Below, one piece after another: positions 10,911 through 21,800 of a stretch of DNA of 64,000 nucleotides (position 1 is the stretch's first letter; each line of letters begins with the position of its first letter). Source of the DNA: Spinellus fusiger (taxonomy: Eukaryota; Mucoromycota; Mucoromycetes; Mucorales; Phycomycetaceae); NCBI GenBank assembly GCA_025094145.1, contig JALLLS010000007.1, forward strand, positions 496,001 through 560,000. The letters run 5' to 3'. Made by a program: the position numbers and the translations under genes. A model generated the notes under the pieces. The model worked only from the letters and a program-made list of their open reading frames with translations. It did not search any database and was not told the DNA's origin.

Positions 10911-12717
10911 TGAAGAAAAAAAAGGGACTGCGGAGGGATTTTATTTATTTTATTTATTTTACTGTAGTTCTTTTCTGATGTCTATTTTGCACCCTATGAA
11001 TATATTCTTAGTAGAAAGGCTGAGATGAATTTATGGCATTTGGACTGTAGCGATTTGGCTTCCCAATGAATATAAATATATATAAAAAGGAGTGCTTTTC
11101 CTACTTATGAAGAAATCATAAAAAAAATGAAGAAAAAAAATATAAATAAACAAAGAGAAGAAGAGAAGAGAAACGAAGAAGAAGTACTGCAATTCAATTT
11201 CAGATTTAATTTGCTCCAATGAAATTCTTTTCTTCTCTTATTTCAACCTGGGGCTTCTGATTACCTCTCTCTTTCTCTCTTTCTCTCTTTCTTCATGGAA
11301 AGATGGATGGGAGCTGGTTTTGTAAAGACAGCGATTCACTGCTATTGAATTGTCCAATGCCTTAAAAAGACCATCAGATAAAACATGGATTGACCTATCA
11401 GGATCTATAGTAGAACAGTATCTCTGTTATGGATAGTAGGGTGAATGCACATATAAAGTGAAAGGAATAAAAAGACGTGTATTTATACTGAATTATTATT
11501 TGCTATTTTTGTTAACACTGTGCCATTGATATTATAATTATTATAATAATAAATTATCAAAATAAATTATCATCCTCATTACTATCACTATTGCCTTTTA
11601 TATTATCCTATACTATTATTGCCTTTTATATCGTCATCGTCATTATTACCACCATCATTACCATTTATATTATCTTTATTATTATCTTTATTATTTGCAT
11701 TGCTATTTGCATTTGCATTACTTATATTATCATTTATTACATTGACTGTGTGTTACTACGGAAAGTATCCGTGTTGCACCTAATCTTTTATTTTATACCA
11801 TCGGCTAACAAGCCTTATATTAAAAAAGGAAAGTTAGTAAAACACAGGTAAAATTTAAAGAGCGTTGACTATAGTTTGATAGTTTGATAGCTAGATAGCT
11901 TGATAGCTAGACAGACTAATATTTAGATAGACTAATGGTCTCAAAGAATTGACATTTTGGCAGCTTTATGCTCTTATACTTTTAAAGTGAGATATAACAC
12001 TAGTTAGACTCATAGACTCATAGACAGTTGAATCTATAGATATTTAGACAGTTGAACGGTTCGATGTATAAATTAAAACCATTCGAATATAACTAAATGC
12101 AGTTGAATGTATTAAAATGTATCAAAATGTACTAAAGAGCGCTACTAAGCGCAAACAGATATGGACCATTAAAGAGAATAGTAGATGAAAGACATACTCA
12201 AATATACCAAGGAATTCAAAGATGGCAAGAGATATACTAAAATATCTAAGCCTTGACTGAAAATCATAAATATTGACCAAAATTGACCAAACCTGTCCAA
12301 ATAAACTTGAATGGAAGAACATTTCTTGTCAAAATCTATTCAATTATATACATAAAGTCAAATTCGATCGATGTGTTGTCCCTTCATTTGATCTGCTTTT
12401 CTATTTTATTTTATTTTGATTTATTTTATTCACCCGATACGTTCCTGTACCGATAGAAAGACAAGGGGAGCAACTGATAAAAAGAAATAGAGATCGATCG
12501 ATGGTTATAGTATATTATCAATTGTTTCTATGAAGTAAATAAAATACATTCTTATTTTTACTACTTATAAATATTCAATTAAACCACCTTATCTATCATC
12601 AACTACATCTCGACGACTAATTCTGCCACTCTATTATACTATAACCAGTTGATACTCTACAAAATTCAACCTTAATACATCTTATTCGACGCTTATTCAA
12701 CTGTACATCTCACCAGA
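10911..12717. other. 1.8-kb spacer, no gene recognised
   Basis: AT-rich DNA with simple tracts: a ttctctct run near 11268-11292 and a low-complexity att/atc stretch near 11590-11740 that opens a spurious Ile-rich frame. No conserved exon or RNA gene is visible. The 5' end likely includes the FYR gene promoter (TATAAAA near 10904-10910, minus-strand orientation). Confidence 0.5.
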
Positions 12718-14528
12718 ATGCAGTCCTCTGCTTGTACTTCACAAGACAGTCTGCCATGGGCAGCAGAAACCACTTTTTACCAAGACATATCTCACTCTTC
12801 TCGGTTCCAGAAATTAAGGATTCCACAATGTAAAGTATTGTCTACTGATGAGTCATACTGCAACCTACTAGAATAAGTAGAAAATGCAGTCAGACACCTC
12901 ATCTTTTACTTACAAACAAAACAGCTTGGCTTTACTATAGAACAAGTATTGAGGACTTTCATTCCACACAATCGCTGACCTACCCTACCTCATGTGCAGC
13001 CATTCTCCCCACCCCGGACTCTTTTTATACCTATACTCACTCTCTGTGTGCATGTCCAGTGTGCCAACACCCATTAGAAAAGCCATATACTCTTCCCTGT
13101 GGATATACCATCTGTATCACCTGTGCTCCTTCCATTTTCATGCCATGTAGATCACCCGACTGTGACCAAGTACACAATATAATACCCTTTATAAATGTAT
13201 CTTTACAACAGATACAAACTACCTTAGGCCAACTTAATACCGAGGATATTGGCTGCCTAGATCGTGTCCGGAAACTCCTAGAAACTTCATTTGAATGTGC
13301 CATCTGCTGTAACACAATGGAAGAGCCCACAACCACCTCGTGTGGACACACGTTTTGTCGACACTGCATTACTCAATCTCAAAGGCATCATCCCGTCTGT
13401 CCTATCTGTCGTGCAAAGATCACTACCATAGCCAGGCCCACTCGGATACTTGAGCGGTGGATCTCTGTTCTTTTCTCTGATCCACAGATGGTAAAAACAG
13501 TGTCTCCAGGCCATCTACCTGTTCTGATAGGGTCTATGGCTTATCCTCAAATGACATGTTCTCTCCATTTCTCGGAAGGCAATATGACCCAATGGAAATC
13601 CTTGAGTGACTATGAGAATTTCCCTAGTTTTGCCATGTGCGTCAGCCGGCAAATGCCGAACAATCCTAGCCCACAGAACGGGGAGCAGCAAAGTACAGAA
13701 TCACTTTTCTGTCACTACGGCACGATGGTGGAGCTCAAATCAAGTCAGACCTTTGTCGATGGCCGATCGATGGTAGAAGGTCGTGGGTGTTTCCGATTCC
13801 GCATCCGAGATTACTCCACAACACTACAGCAATGTCATGTCGGTGCTATTGAGATCATCCAGGATGTGGATTCCACCGAGGAGAATCTCTTGGAGCAGAA
13901 CGATATGGCACAGGCTCGTGATCAGTATGAACTACAAGGCAACTCCTTCTCTAGTATCGAAGAAAGGCCTTCCAAGAGAATCCACTCCCGTCGAACGCTT
14001 CTCTTCAAGCCTTCATTTGAAGGATTCCCTATGAAATCAACCCTCTCTTGTCCTTCTTCTCTTACTCCCTCCTCTTATCAACAATCCCTCTCCCCCTCAG
14101 TCTCATACACAACCTATGGATCCTTCTTCAACCGCAAGTCCTGGGGACACCAGGGTTTTACAGGCAGACAAAATATTCGATCCTCGTATGGCCTGTATTC
14201 TAAAAAGCCAATGACAGAGCATGAACGTGAAATGTTAACTTTGGAGAGACGCTGCATGACAACCGAGAGTTTGATCGATGATCTATCTACCTTTGTCGCG
14301 CTACTGTATCAAGAACAAAGTCAATATCCCTCTGATCCCCTATCCCGATGGCTTAGGCTTATTGGTCATCCCCCTGTTGGACGTGGCCCGGAACGTGATA
14401 ATCTCATTTACACTTGGTGGGTGGCACGTATGATGCCTATTCACGAAAAAGAGAAACTCAGACTGCTTCCCATGACCACTCTGCGCGAACGTGTCTTAAC
14501 TTTGATGTGTTGGTCAGACCAATTCTGA
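12718..14528 (+). CDS. LONRF-like E3 ubiquitin ligase: two RING fingers plus LON substrate-binding domain
   Basis: The body of the gene, 13041-14528, is one open frame. A first RING-like finger (CPVCQHPLEKPYTLPCGY, then ITC) is followed by a canonical C3HC4 RING (CAICCNTMEEP, CGHTFCRHCI, CPICRAK). The LON N-terminal domain spans about 200 residues (LPVLIGSMAYPQM, YGTMVEL, DGRSMVEGRGCFRFRI), interrupted by a Ser-rich insertion and completed by a C-terminal helical part (YTWWVARMMP, RERVLTLMCW). This is the LONRF architecture, expected to be a cytosolic E3 ligase. The 5' end is tentative. ATG 12718 with an intron 12830-12877 gives a helical segment to about 12970 (LENAVRHLIFYLQ). That segment ends at a TGA and is out of frame with the RING, and no plausible short intron repairs it. 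The cause could be an unusual intron, a frameshift or a sequence error. Confidence 0.82.
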
Positions 14529-14866
14529 GATGTATCTTTATGACTTACTGTCTGTGTGTTCAAGGCAACTGTAACCCTCTGACACAAGCCTTTATTCCCT
14601 GTCCCTCCTTTTCTTCTTCTCTTTCTCCCTTTTTCATCTTATGCCTATAGATTTTATTTTATTTTTTCACTTTACGCTTTAAGTTTTAGTTCTTTTATGA
14701 TATGAAAACAATTTTATATGAAAGTAATTTTATGATATAAAAACAAATTTATGCTTAATGCTTAATGCTTAATTCTTTTTAGTTTTATTCTTGATACTAT
14801 GCTCACGAAAATAATAATAGCAATCATCATACCGCTAATATTAATAGTGATCAAGGGGCTGTTCCC
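14529..14866. other. 3' intergenic spacer between convergent genes
   Basis: Spacer between the stop of the LONRF-like gene and the stop of the minus-strand surface protein gene. AT-rich and suited to polyadenylation of both. No feature recognised. Confidence 0.5.
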
Positions 14867-15819
14867 TTAGTTACTTGCAATTGTACAGAGAATACTTAAT
14901 CCAATCAATGACCAGACAATAGATACCAGAGTGTTGGAATCTGATGACTGTTGACTTTGATTTGCAGGAGGAAGTTGGGGTTGAGAAGAGGGACGTGTAA
15001 TATTTTTTGCAGTGTAATCTGGTATATCAGTAGCAGTGTCTGTTTTTAAATAGCTTGGTGGTGCATTGGGTGAATCACAGACATAGTATTCATTGCAAAG
15101 AGTAGCACAGTTGGGTCGTCCTGGTTGGTGGGTCTGTTGGTTGCATGCCATTTGACATGCCTGTGCTTGACCTGAACATTCTGCCTGGATAATGGGCCAT
15201 AGGTAAGGAGAGAAATCAGGCAATTTTTTCTATCAGGGAGAAAATGAGTCCATTTTATCAGTGCAAAAAGAAGAAAACTATTTTATCAGTACAAAAGAAG
15301 AAAACTACTTTTTTTTATGAATAAAAATATATTTCTTACCAAGCAACCACAGTTCCATGCCATTGTTGTTGAATTACAAAAGCTTAAAAACACATAGGTT
15401 AATATTATATTACCGGTTTATTATGTTAATTTTACTTTTTTGGCGCTTCTAAAGGACCGCCACAGTTATTCTAATGCATAACGTATTAGATAGATATAAA
15501 CAAAGATGAGCATTGACTTACTGCACAATAAGCAGTTTGGCGTAGACACAGATTATCTCGTGCAGCAGGATCCATTTTGAGAATATTCCAATCAATTGTA
15601 GGTAAGCCATCTATTCAAAAGATAGGCATGAATACATGCATATATGAATAAAATGTAAAGTAGGAGTAGAGTGTAGATGTAAGGAATCGCTTGGGCATGC
15701 TTTATCAATCGAATAGAGAGCTTACCAGGCTTTGGTTTTGGCTGAGTGGTATTCTGTTGACATGATACGACTGACAGACCAACACTAGCGATTAGACAAG
15801 AAACTAAAGTGTACTTCAT
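14867..15819 (-). CDS. Secreted Cys-rich GPI-type surface protein (DUF7707-like)
   Basis: Five exons (15819-15726, 15610-15522, 15470-15436, 15382-15340, 15229-14867) give 207 aa with every phase consistent, including a 35-bp exon. The start is an ATG followed by a clear signal peptide (LVSCLIASVGLSVVSC). The mature protein has paired cysteines in the order LCLRQTAYC, NNCGG, FCN, MAWNCGC, CSGQAQAC, CNEYYVC, the pattern of the fungal DUF7707 cell-surface family. A Ser/Thr/Pro/Gln-rich linker follows, then a hydrophobic C-terminus (LVSIVWSLIGLSILCTIA) that fits a GPI-anchor signal. Function is unknown; wall or membrane attachment is inferred. A TATA-like tatataaatg lies about 110 bp upstream. 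Confidence 0.85.
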
Positions 15820-15837
15820 AATAATAGAAATAATAGA

Positions 15838-17027
15838 AATAAGAAAAAGAATATCAACAATGAGAAAAAGAAAAAAAGTAAAATATAGTTAGAAAAAAAA
15901 AAGAGTTTGAAAATCCACAAGGCAAACATTTATATAGGAGAGAACACAAGTTGACTCTACATTCAATACTGCTTCTTTTAGCTTAAGATGCAATCCTTGA
16001 TTTTCCTTATACATTAATCCACTCCATCTAGACTCCTTAAATAGACATACATGGTTAAATGCCTGCCTCCACAGATACTGACCCATATAGAATCCTGCAG
16101 CATGTTTTCTAGGATCGACAGGAAATAAAAGATAGTAAAACTCTACTATTAATTCTATGGTCCTGAGATTTCATATTTTGTATCTATTGTTACTTGTACA
16201 ACCTCTTTCTCTGTAGAATTCTATAATGCAATAGACAAGAAAAATATATATTTTCTGTATCAGCATGTTATCAGAATATAGACCCCTAAAGTGTATAAGT
16301 GATTATGGCTTCACTATTTCATCTCCGTATATCTTTATACTAAGCACTCCACTGAGGCAAGTTGCTTTTATAGCCAAGAGACATATATTGTTTTATTTCC
16401 ATTATCAAAACATAGAATATATCTCCAAGACACTATGGCACTAGGCCAAGAAGTGCTATTCTTACTGTTTTTTCTCTCTCTCACTACTCCGATCTCTTTT
16501 ATCACTATGTTTACTTTCTCTTCTAGTTGGACACGTTTAAACTGAATCACCTACCCCCTTTTCTTCTTTGATGGTATTCTGTGATTCTGACCAGCATAGA
16601 ATACTCATCAGACCATTGCACCAATCTCTTCTACTCTTTGGTCTACTCTAGGTGTCAATTTCACTCAGTTTGTGATATCTACTAGGCATTGAATTTATTT
16701 ATTTATTCAGTTTCATAGTACTTCTTTATTGTACCCACAGTGGAGTATAGCATGTGAAATTTCTCAGCCATTTGAGTCTATGACTACTTGCTGTTAACAT
16801 TGTACAAGAATATACTATAACACAGGTATCTTTGCTGGTATATTTTTATGTAAGTACCAATGGGCCTTTGCAAATTCACTTGCACTGTTTGAGGCAGTGG
16901 AGATTATGTATTTATAATAGAATGAGAAGCAGTGGCGACTGTACAGACATGTTCTTTAACTAAAAGAGTGGATTGGAATATAATATATATTTTGTTTTTA
17001 GGCTCTAGTATCCCACCCCATTACAAC
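15838..17027. other. Intergenic 1.2 kb with a possible TRM2-tail echo
   Basis: No gene recognised. On the minus strand, 16368-16550 reads MIQFKRVQLEEKV followed by VI..E..VV. This resembles the TRM2 C-terminus just upstream (MVQFERVRPEEEE), and a related nucleotide stretch is seen around 16500-16545. It may be a decayed partial duplication of the TRM2 3' end. The rest is AT-rich with stops. Confidence 0.35.
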
Positions 17028-19387
17028 TTACTCTTCCTTTTCTACCACCTTTTCTACCACTACTACATCTTCTTCCACTGTCACCACTTCTTTTTCTTCT
17101 ATTACTGTCACCACTTCCTCTACTTCTTCTTCCTCTGGGCGAACACGCTCAAACTGAACCATTAGTTCTGAGTGATCAGAGTGAGGGAATAGATCAATCG
17201 ATACTGCATTCACGGGCTTAAAAGGCAACCCTTTGTATCTGTTGGACTGAGGACGGCATAGACTATAGACACTATGCATTAGAAAAAGAAAAAAAAGAGA
17301 AAAAAAAAAGAGAAAAAAGGGAGATCTCTTTGCACAACTTACGATATGAAGTTTGCCATGGCCTGTTTGGCATCACAACTGATAAAAATAACCTTGTTGA
17401 TTCGAGAAGATTCACGTACAGCTTGAATGACACTGATATGAACACCGTTTCTAATCATTCTGTAAGCTAACTGTGGGTGGGTGGTGTGTTATGTTACCTA
17501 GGGGGATCGAGAACAGCAATCACATCTTCATTGACAGCACCAGTCACCACATCAATTCTGTCCTCTACCTTATTAGCGTAGTAGCTCACATTGGTAATGT
17601 CTATGTAACAGAAACTAAGATGAGAAGACACACCCCCTAGCCTGATAGTGAATAGGAGAGCCATGTTGACTTACTGTTTCTCTCAGCATTAGCCTTGGCA
17701 TCCACAATGGCTTCTGGTACCATCTCAATACCCACCACACGATCCACAGACTTGGCCATAGTAATACCAATAGTGCCTGTACCACAGCATAGATCCAAAA
17801 GAGTTGTCTTCTTACTCTTATCCACTTTGCACCACTCTGCACACTTTGCATACAATAACTCAGTAGCAGGTGTGTTGACCTGGAAAAAGGCACTGCTTGA
17901 AATACGGAATCTGCAGCCCAACAGCTCCTCGTACACATAACCATCGCCTGTCAGAACGGTGGTATCTGCATGATGGACAATACCATTCGAATCCCCATCC
18001 CACAATTGCACAATCAAGGTAGTCACAACAATACGCTCCTCTTCAGGCTTCTCCTTGAAGCTCTCCCAATAGTCCTTCAATTTCAGCTTTTCAGCCTCAA
18101 TCTGCTCACTTGTCATTTCAGCTCCTCTGAATTGAACAAGGACCATGATGTCGCCTGTACGCTGTGTCTTTGTCATAATTGTACGCCATACGCCTACTTT
18201 TTCTGATCGATCATATACATCGTACTCGGAAGCACGCACGTAGTCTGTCATGGCCTGGGCAATGCGCTTGGTAATGGGGGATACATGCAGACACTCGCTT
18301 GGATCCAACACACTGGTAATACCTTTACGGAACAGACCCAACAAGAAGCCAGTGACAGGTTCATTATCAAGATTTCTGCCAATAGTGAATTCACACTTTG
18401 TACGGTAGCCATTGATTTCGGGAGATGGAATGATACTCTCAACAGAACATGGGAGTTTTCCTCTATATAAAATAAGAATAAAGAGAGTCATGGAATACAG
18501 CAGTGTGAATACTATAGTGTAAAAAATGGCTCTCTGTCCACTTACTTTTCATAGGCCCATGCGATTTCAGGTCTGCTTTTCTCAGACACATCTCTTAAGC
18601 CTGCAATGGTCTTTTTCAAGTTCATAAGATGTTTGATGCCTGTGCGCTCCTTTTGCTTCAATTGATCAGGGTAAGATATTCTAATCAGCCTCGATGAGTC
18701 ACTGTCACATCCACCCTCAGCAGTACACCGACTTACTTGTGGAGAGGTGTGACTTGGTCTGCCAGTTTCTCGGCAGGTGTACGAGTATCATTCTTGTCCT
18801 CCTCTTCTTCTTTGCGGTTCTTTGATCGATTAAACCGTTGGCGGTGGTCCTCTTCAGAAACAACAACGTATTCTGCCTTTAATATTTTACGCTTGAACTC
18901 GATGCCATTGAGGTGAGTCTGGGCCTTTAAAGCCTCTTCTTCTGACTATACAGCACAGCATGGAAGTGTTGTGTTAATGCTGCTACTTTTTTATGCTTCT
19001 GCTAGGAGATATCCCAATAGCAAAGTCACTCACATCAAAAGTAATGTATGCATGGTCCCACTCGGGTGCTTTCTTGCAGCGAGTGTATCCAAGTTTAGCC
19101 AAAAATTTCTTGGTGTTGGGCAGCTCCTTTACGGGCAGGTTGTTGACTTTTATACGGTGAATAAGTGTCTGTTCTTTGGGTGGTGCATTGGTGCTGCTGG
19201 GCTCTGCTATTAAGTAGTAGTCACTTGTCAGTCACTTATAGTTGCTGGTTTCTACACCTGCTGCTGGTTTCTCACCTTCACTGGTCACCTTGCTTCTCTT
19301 TGCTACAGGTATTTCCATTTCTTCTTCTTCCAAAGTGCGTTTCTTGGGAAAGACTGCGTTAAGGACAGAAATGGCGTATTTCAGCAT
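17028..19387 (-). CDS. TRM2: tRNA (uracil-5-)-methyltransferase TRM2/TRMT2A type
   Basis: Eight exons (19387-19276, 19206-19034, 18945-18737, 18680-18546, 18462-17675, 17600-17498, 17450-17343, 17262-17028) give 620 aa with all phases closing. The enzyme makes m5U54 in the T-loop of tRNA from SAM. An N-terminal RRM-like fold (IHRIKVNNLPVKEL, DHAYITFD) precedes the catalytic Rossmann domain: LLDLCCGTGTIGI (SAM motif I), GIEMVPEAI, AVLDPPR, and VIFISCDAKQAM with the nucleophile near Cys532. The last exon has FKPVNAVSIDLFPHS, conserved in this family, then an odd Val/Glu repetitive tail of about 35 residues before the stop. The animal-like RRM layout points to TRMT2A orthology. ATG 19387 is the first in frame after an upstream acceptor-like region, so a further 5' exon cannot be excluded. 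Confidence 0.93.
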
Positions 19388-19489
19388 AGAGAAGTAGAAA
19401 AAAGAGAGAGAGGAAAAGAGAAAAGAATGAGCAGGAAAATAAAAAATTAAGAGACAAGCAAAGAAAAGCAAGTCCCACCTGCCCATAAA

Positions 19490-19815
19490 TACCGTCAAGG
19501 TATCTCTCGGGCTTACGGGTGTTGAATATGCTACTCAGGCATTGGATCTGGTAACCATCCTATGAGTGCCTTTGATGCTGCCTATAGAGAGAGAGATCTA
19601 TAGAGAGAATTGGATAGATAGAATACATAAATACAGAATACATACAAAGAAATAATAAATAAAAACTCACATATCATCTCTACACACACACATTCAACTC
19701 ATTGGCTTTTCTCCATAATAAAAATCAGCGTAAAATTCTTTACTGTTGATTTCATCACCCTCAACAAAGGCTATCCGTAGTGCATGTTGTTAAAGAGTAG
19801 TTTGACACATACTAT
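19490..19815 (-). other. Possible small spliced gene or 5' exons upstream of TRM2
   Basis: Protein-like open stretches bounded by splice signals occur here on the minus strand. One reads AFVEGDEINSKEFYADFYYG near 19725-19790. Another, between an AG after cactcat and a CAG/GTGGGA donor (about 19492-19572), reads QCLSSIFNTRKPERYLDGIY, and an overlapping frame reads SKALIGWLPDPMPE then stop. I could not join them in phase to each other or to TRM2 and recognise no family. This is coding-like sequence of unresolved structure. Confidence 0.3.
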
Positions 19816-20030
19816 CAGTGATAAAGAGAATACTTAATCTGAGAATATACCAAATGTTATTACAAAAGTAAAGACTTTTTTTTAATTGTGATTTTGTAAA
19901 GTTAACAGGGTGTTATCCATAAGCAGGTGGGAAATTATTCTTGACCAATCAGTATGGACCCTAGAGAGTGGGTAAGGGGATCGTTGAACTAATCAAACAG
20001 TAGATCTTATTGGATTGCTACCTTATTATT

Positions 20031-20200
20031 TATTATTTATTATTTATTACTTATTATTTATTATTTATTACTTATTATTTATTACTTATTACTTATTACT
20101 TATTACTTATTACTTATTATTTATTATTTATTATTTATTATTTATTATTTATTATTTATCACTTATCACTTATCACTTATCACTTATCACTTATTATCTA
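20031..20200. repeat. Heptanucleotide microsatellite (ttattta / cttatta / cttatca variants)
   Basis: About 170 bp of tandem 7-bp units with drift from ttattta through cttatta to cttatca blocks. It opens artefactual Tyr/Leu/Ile-rich frames on the plus strand. It lies about 100 bp before the inositol polyphosphate kinase start, in its promoter or 5' leader. Confidence 0.9.
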
Positions 20201-20303
20201 TTTATTTACTATTTCAGATAAAAATACAGCACTTCCTTTTTTGTTTTTTGTTTTTTTTTTGTGTTAAAGTGACTGAATTCTTATTCTTCTCTGTTGATGA
20301 AGA

Positions 20304-21519
20304 ATGACTTCGCCTCACCCACAGCCACAGTGGATACGCTATGAAGGCCAAGTGGCAGGTCATGACCGCCTCCTTCAGTTAGACACCAATGATGTGATGG
20401 TCATAAAACCCTGTCACGCCACCGAACTAGTCTTTTATGAGGAAGCCCAGGCTTACCCTACATTCTATACGTGGATTCCAGAGTGTTATGGTACACTGAG
20501 GGCGTCTACACCTGCAGAACAACAACTTTTGACCACTGCACCACAGGAGAGTGTTGTGTCTCTGCCTGGTACACCTTCTCTTCCTCCTCTTGACAGCCAG
20601 AATAACACAGAGAATATCCTTTTCCCATAGTCTATAGATCCATAGTCATTGAGATAGAACGTGGCTTTACTATTTCCTTGACGTTGGCTACACCACATAT
20701 GTTTAGAGAATCTTCTTCGAGGATTCACGCGTCCTTGTGTGCTTGACCTTAAACTAGGAAAGACACTGTATGATAGTAGAGCCAATGAAGCCAAAAAGGC
20801 CAAAATGCAATTGAATGCACAGAACACGACTACAGAATCCATGGGATTGCGAGTATCTGGCATGAAGGCAAGCTCACTGCCAAGAGAATCTACTCTTATT
20901 ATTCTTCTTCTTCTACTACTACTGCTAGGTATATGATGCTACTGAGGATGTGTATCATATCTATAAAAAGTCATTTGGTAGGTCTCTCACTCAAGAGACA
21001 CTGCCAGATGCTTTTATGGCGTTTTTATGTCCCTTCTCCCATACCCCAAGCAATACTGGCTTATTTGAGACAGTTCCCAACTCAAATCCATCAAAGAACA
21101 GGCCACTACCAAAAAACAAACGGGAGTGGATAGTAGACAGATACATATCAGACTTGGTAGAGATGCAGGACTGGATTGCCAACACACCCCATCTTGAAAT
21201 GATTGGCTCCTCACTATTATTTGTCTATGAGGGAGATCCAGAAGCAGCAGACAAGGCATGGAAGCGAATGTTACAAGAATCAAAATCATCAGAGGCCTCC
21301 ATCTCTTCAAGCAAAGATTCTTCTGACAGAGATGATCCCGAGGAAGCACCTCTTGAGGAAGAATCTCCCGAAGAAGACACTTACTTGTGTGATCTGCGAC
21401 TGATTGACTTTGGTCATGCACAATGGCAGTCACAACAGACGGAGCAAGACAAGGGCCTTTTAGAAGGATTAAATCATGCTATTCAACTGCTAAAAGACTG
21501 TTTGTTGAAGTTAGACTAA
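20304..21519 (+). CDS. Inositol polyphosphate kinase (IPMK/IP6K family), possibly disrupted
   Basis: Exon 1 (from ATG 20304) reads EGQVAGHDRL and MVIKPCHATELVFYEEA, the N-lobe of inositol polyphosphate kinases. A downstream segment (about 20688-20867) carries ICLENLLRGF and the catalytic signature PCVLDLKLG (PxxxDxKxG). Exon 3 (20929-21519) has SSLLFVYEGD and LRLIDFGHA, the ATP/Mg site. The last intron (20868-20928) has a GC donor and AG acceptor. The join between exon 1 and the catalytic segment is a problem: exon 1 ends at TAG 20628-20630, and the catalytic frame has TGA at 20679-20681 with no AG acceptor after it. Either a non-canonical intron is used, or the gene has a frame lesion or sequence error. 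Normal role: phosphorylation of inositol polyphosphates in nucleus/cytosol. Choice between IPMK and IP6K is uncertain. Confidence 0.8.
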
Positions 21520-21681
21520 GAAATAAGATGCAATGAAATGAGTAATAAATAGCCAAACACACGGCATGAAATACTACATATGGCAAATGTTTTTGCTATA
21601 AGAGAAAGGGAGAAGACACAGCAAGCGGTGTCTTTACTATGGAGAACAATGAATAAAGCAGTCTTTTATATGATGTCACAG

Positions 21682-21764
21682 ACGCGTCCTTTTGTGAAGA
21701 TAAAGGCAAAGGTGAAGGAGAGGCTTCAATTACAGTCGCGTGACTACTACGCGTTATTACGCGT
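21682..21764 (+). promoter_or_regulatory. Cluster of three ACGCGT boxes (MCB-like) before SCC2
   Basis: ACGCGT occurs at 21682-21687, 21749-21754 and 21759-21764, all within 120 bp upstream of the ATG at 21801. ACGCGT is the MluI cell-cycle box bound by MBF-type factors, which drive G1/S transcription in yeasts. In AT-rich DNA three copies in 83 bp are unlikely by chance. Regulation of this gene at G1/S is inferred. Confidence 0.6.
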
Positions 21765-21800
21765 TTGTCTATCGTTCCTTTTCTTTCTTGTTACTTTCTC

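Noticed and set aside
11591..11851. Ile-rich 86-aa open frame
   Set aside because: It comes from an att/atc low-complexity tract and does not resemble a real protein.
20010..20267. Tyr/Leu/Ile-rich open frames
   Set aside because: They are products of the heptamer microsatellite.
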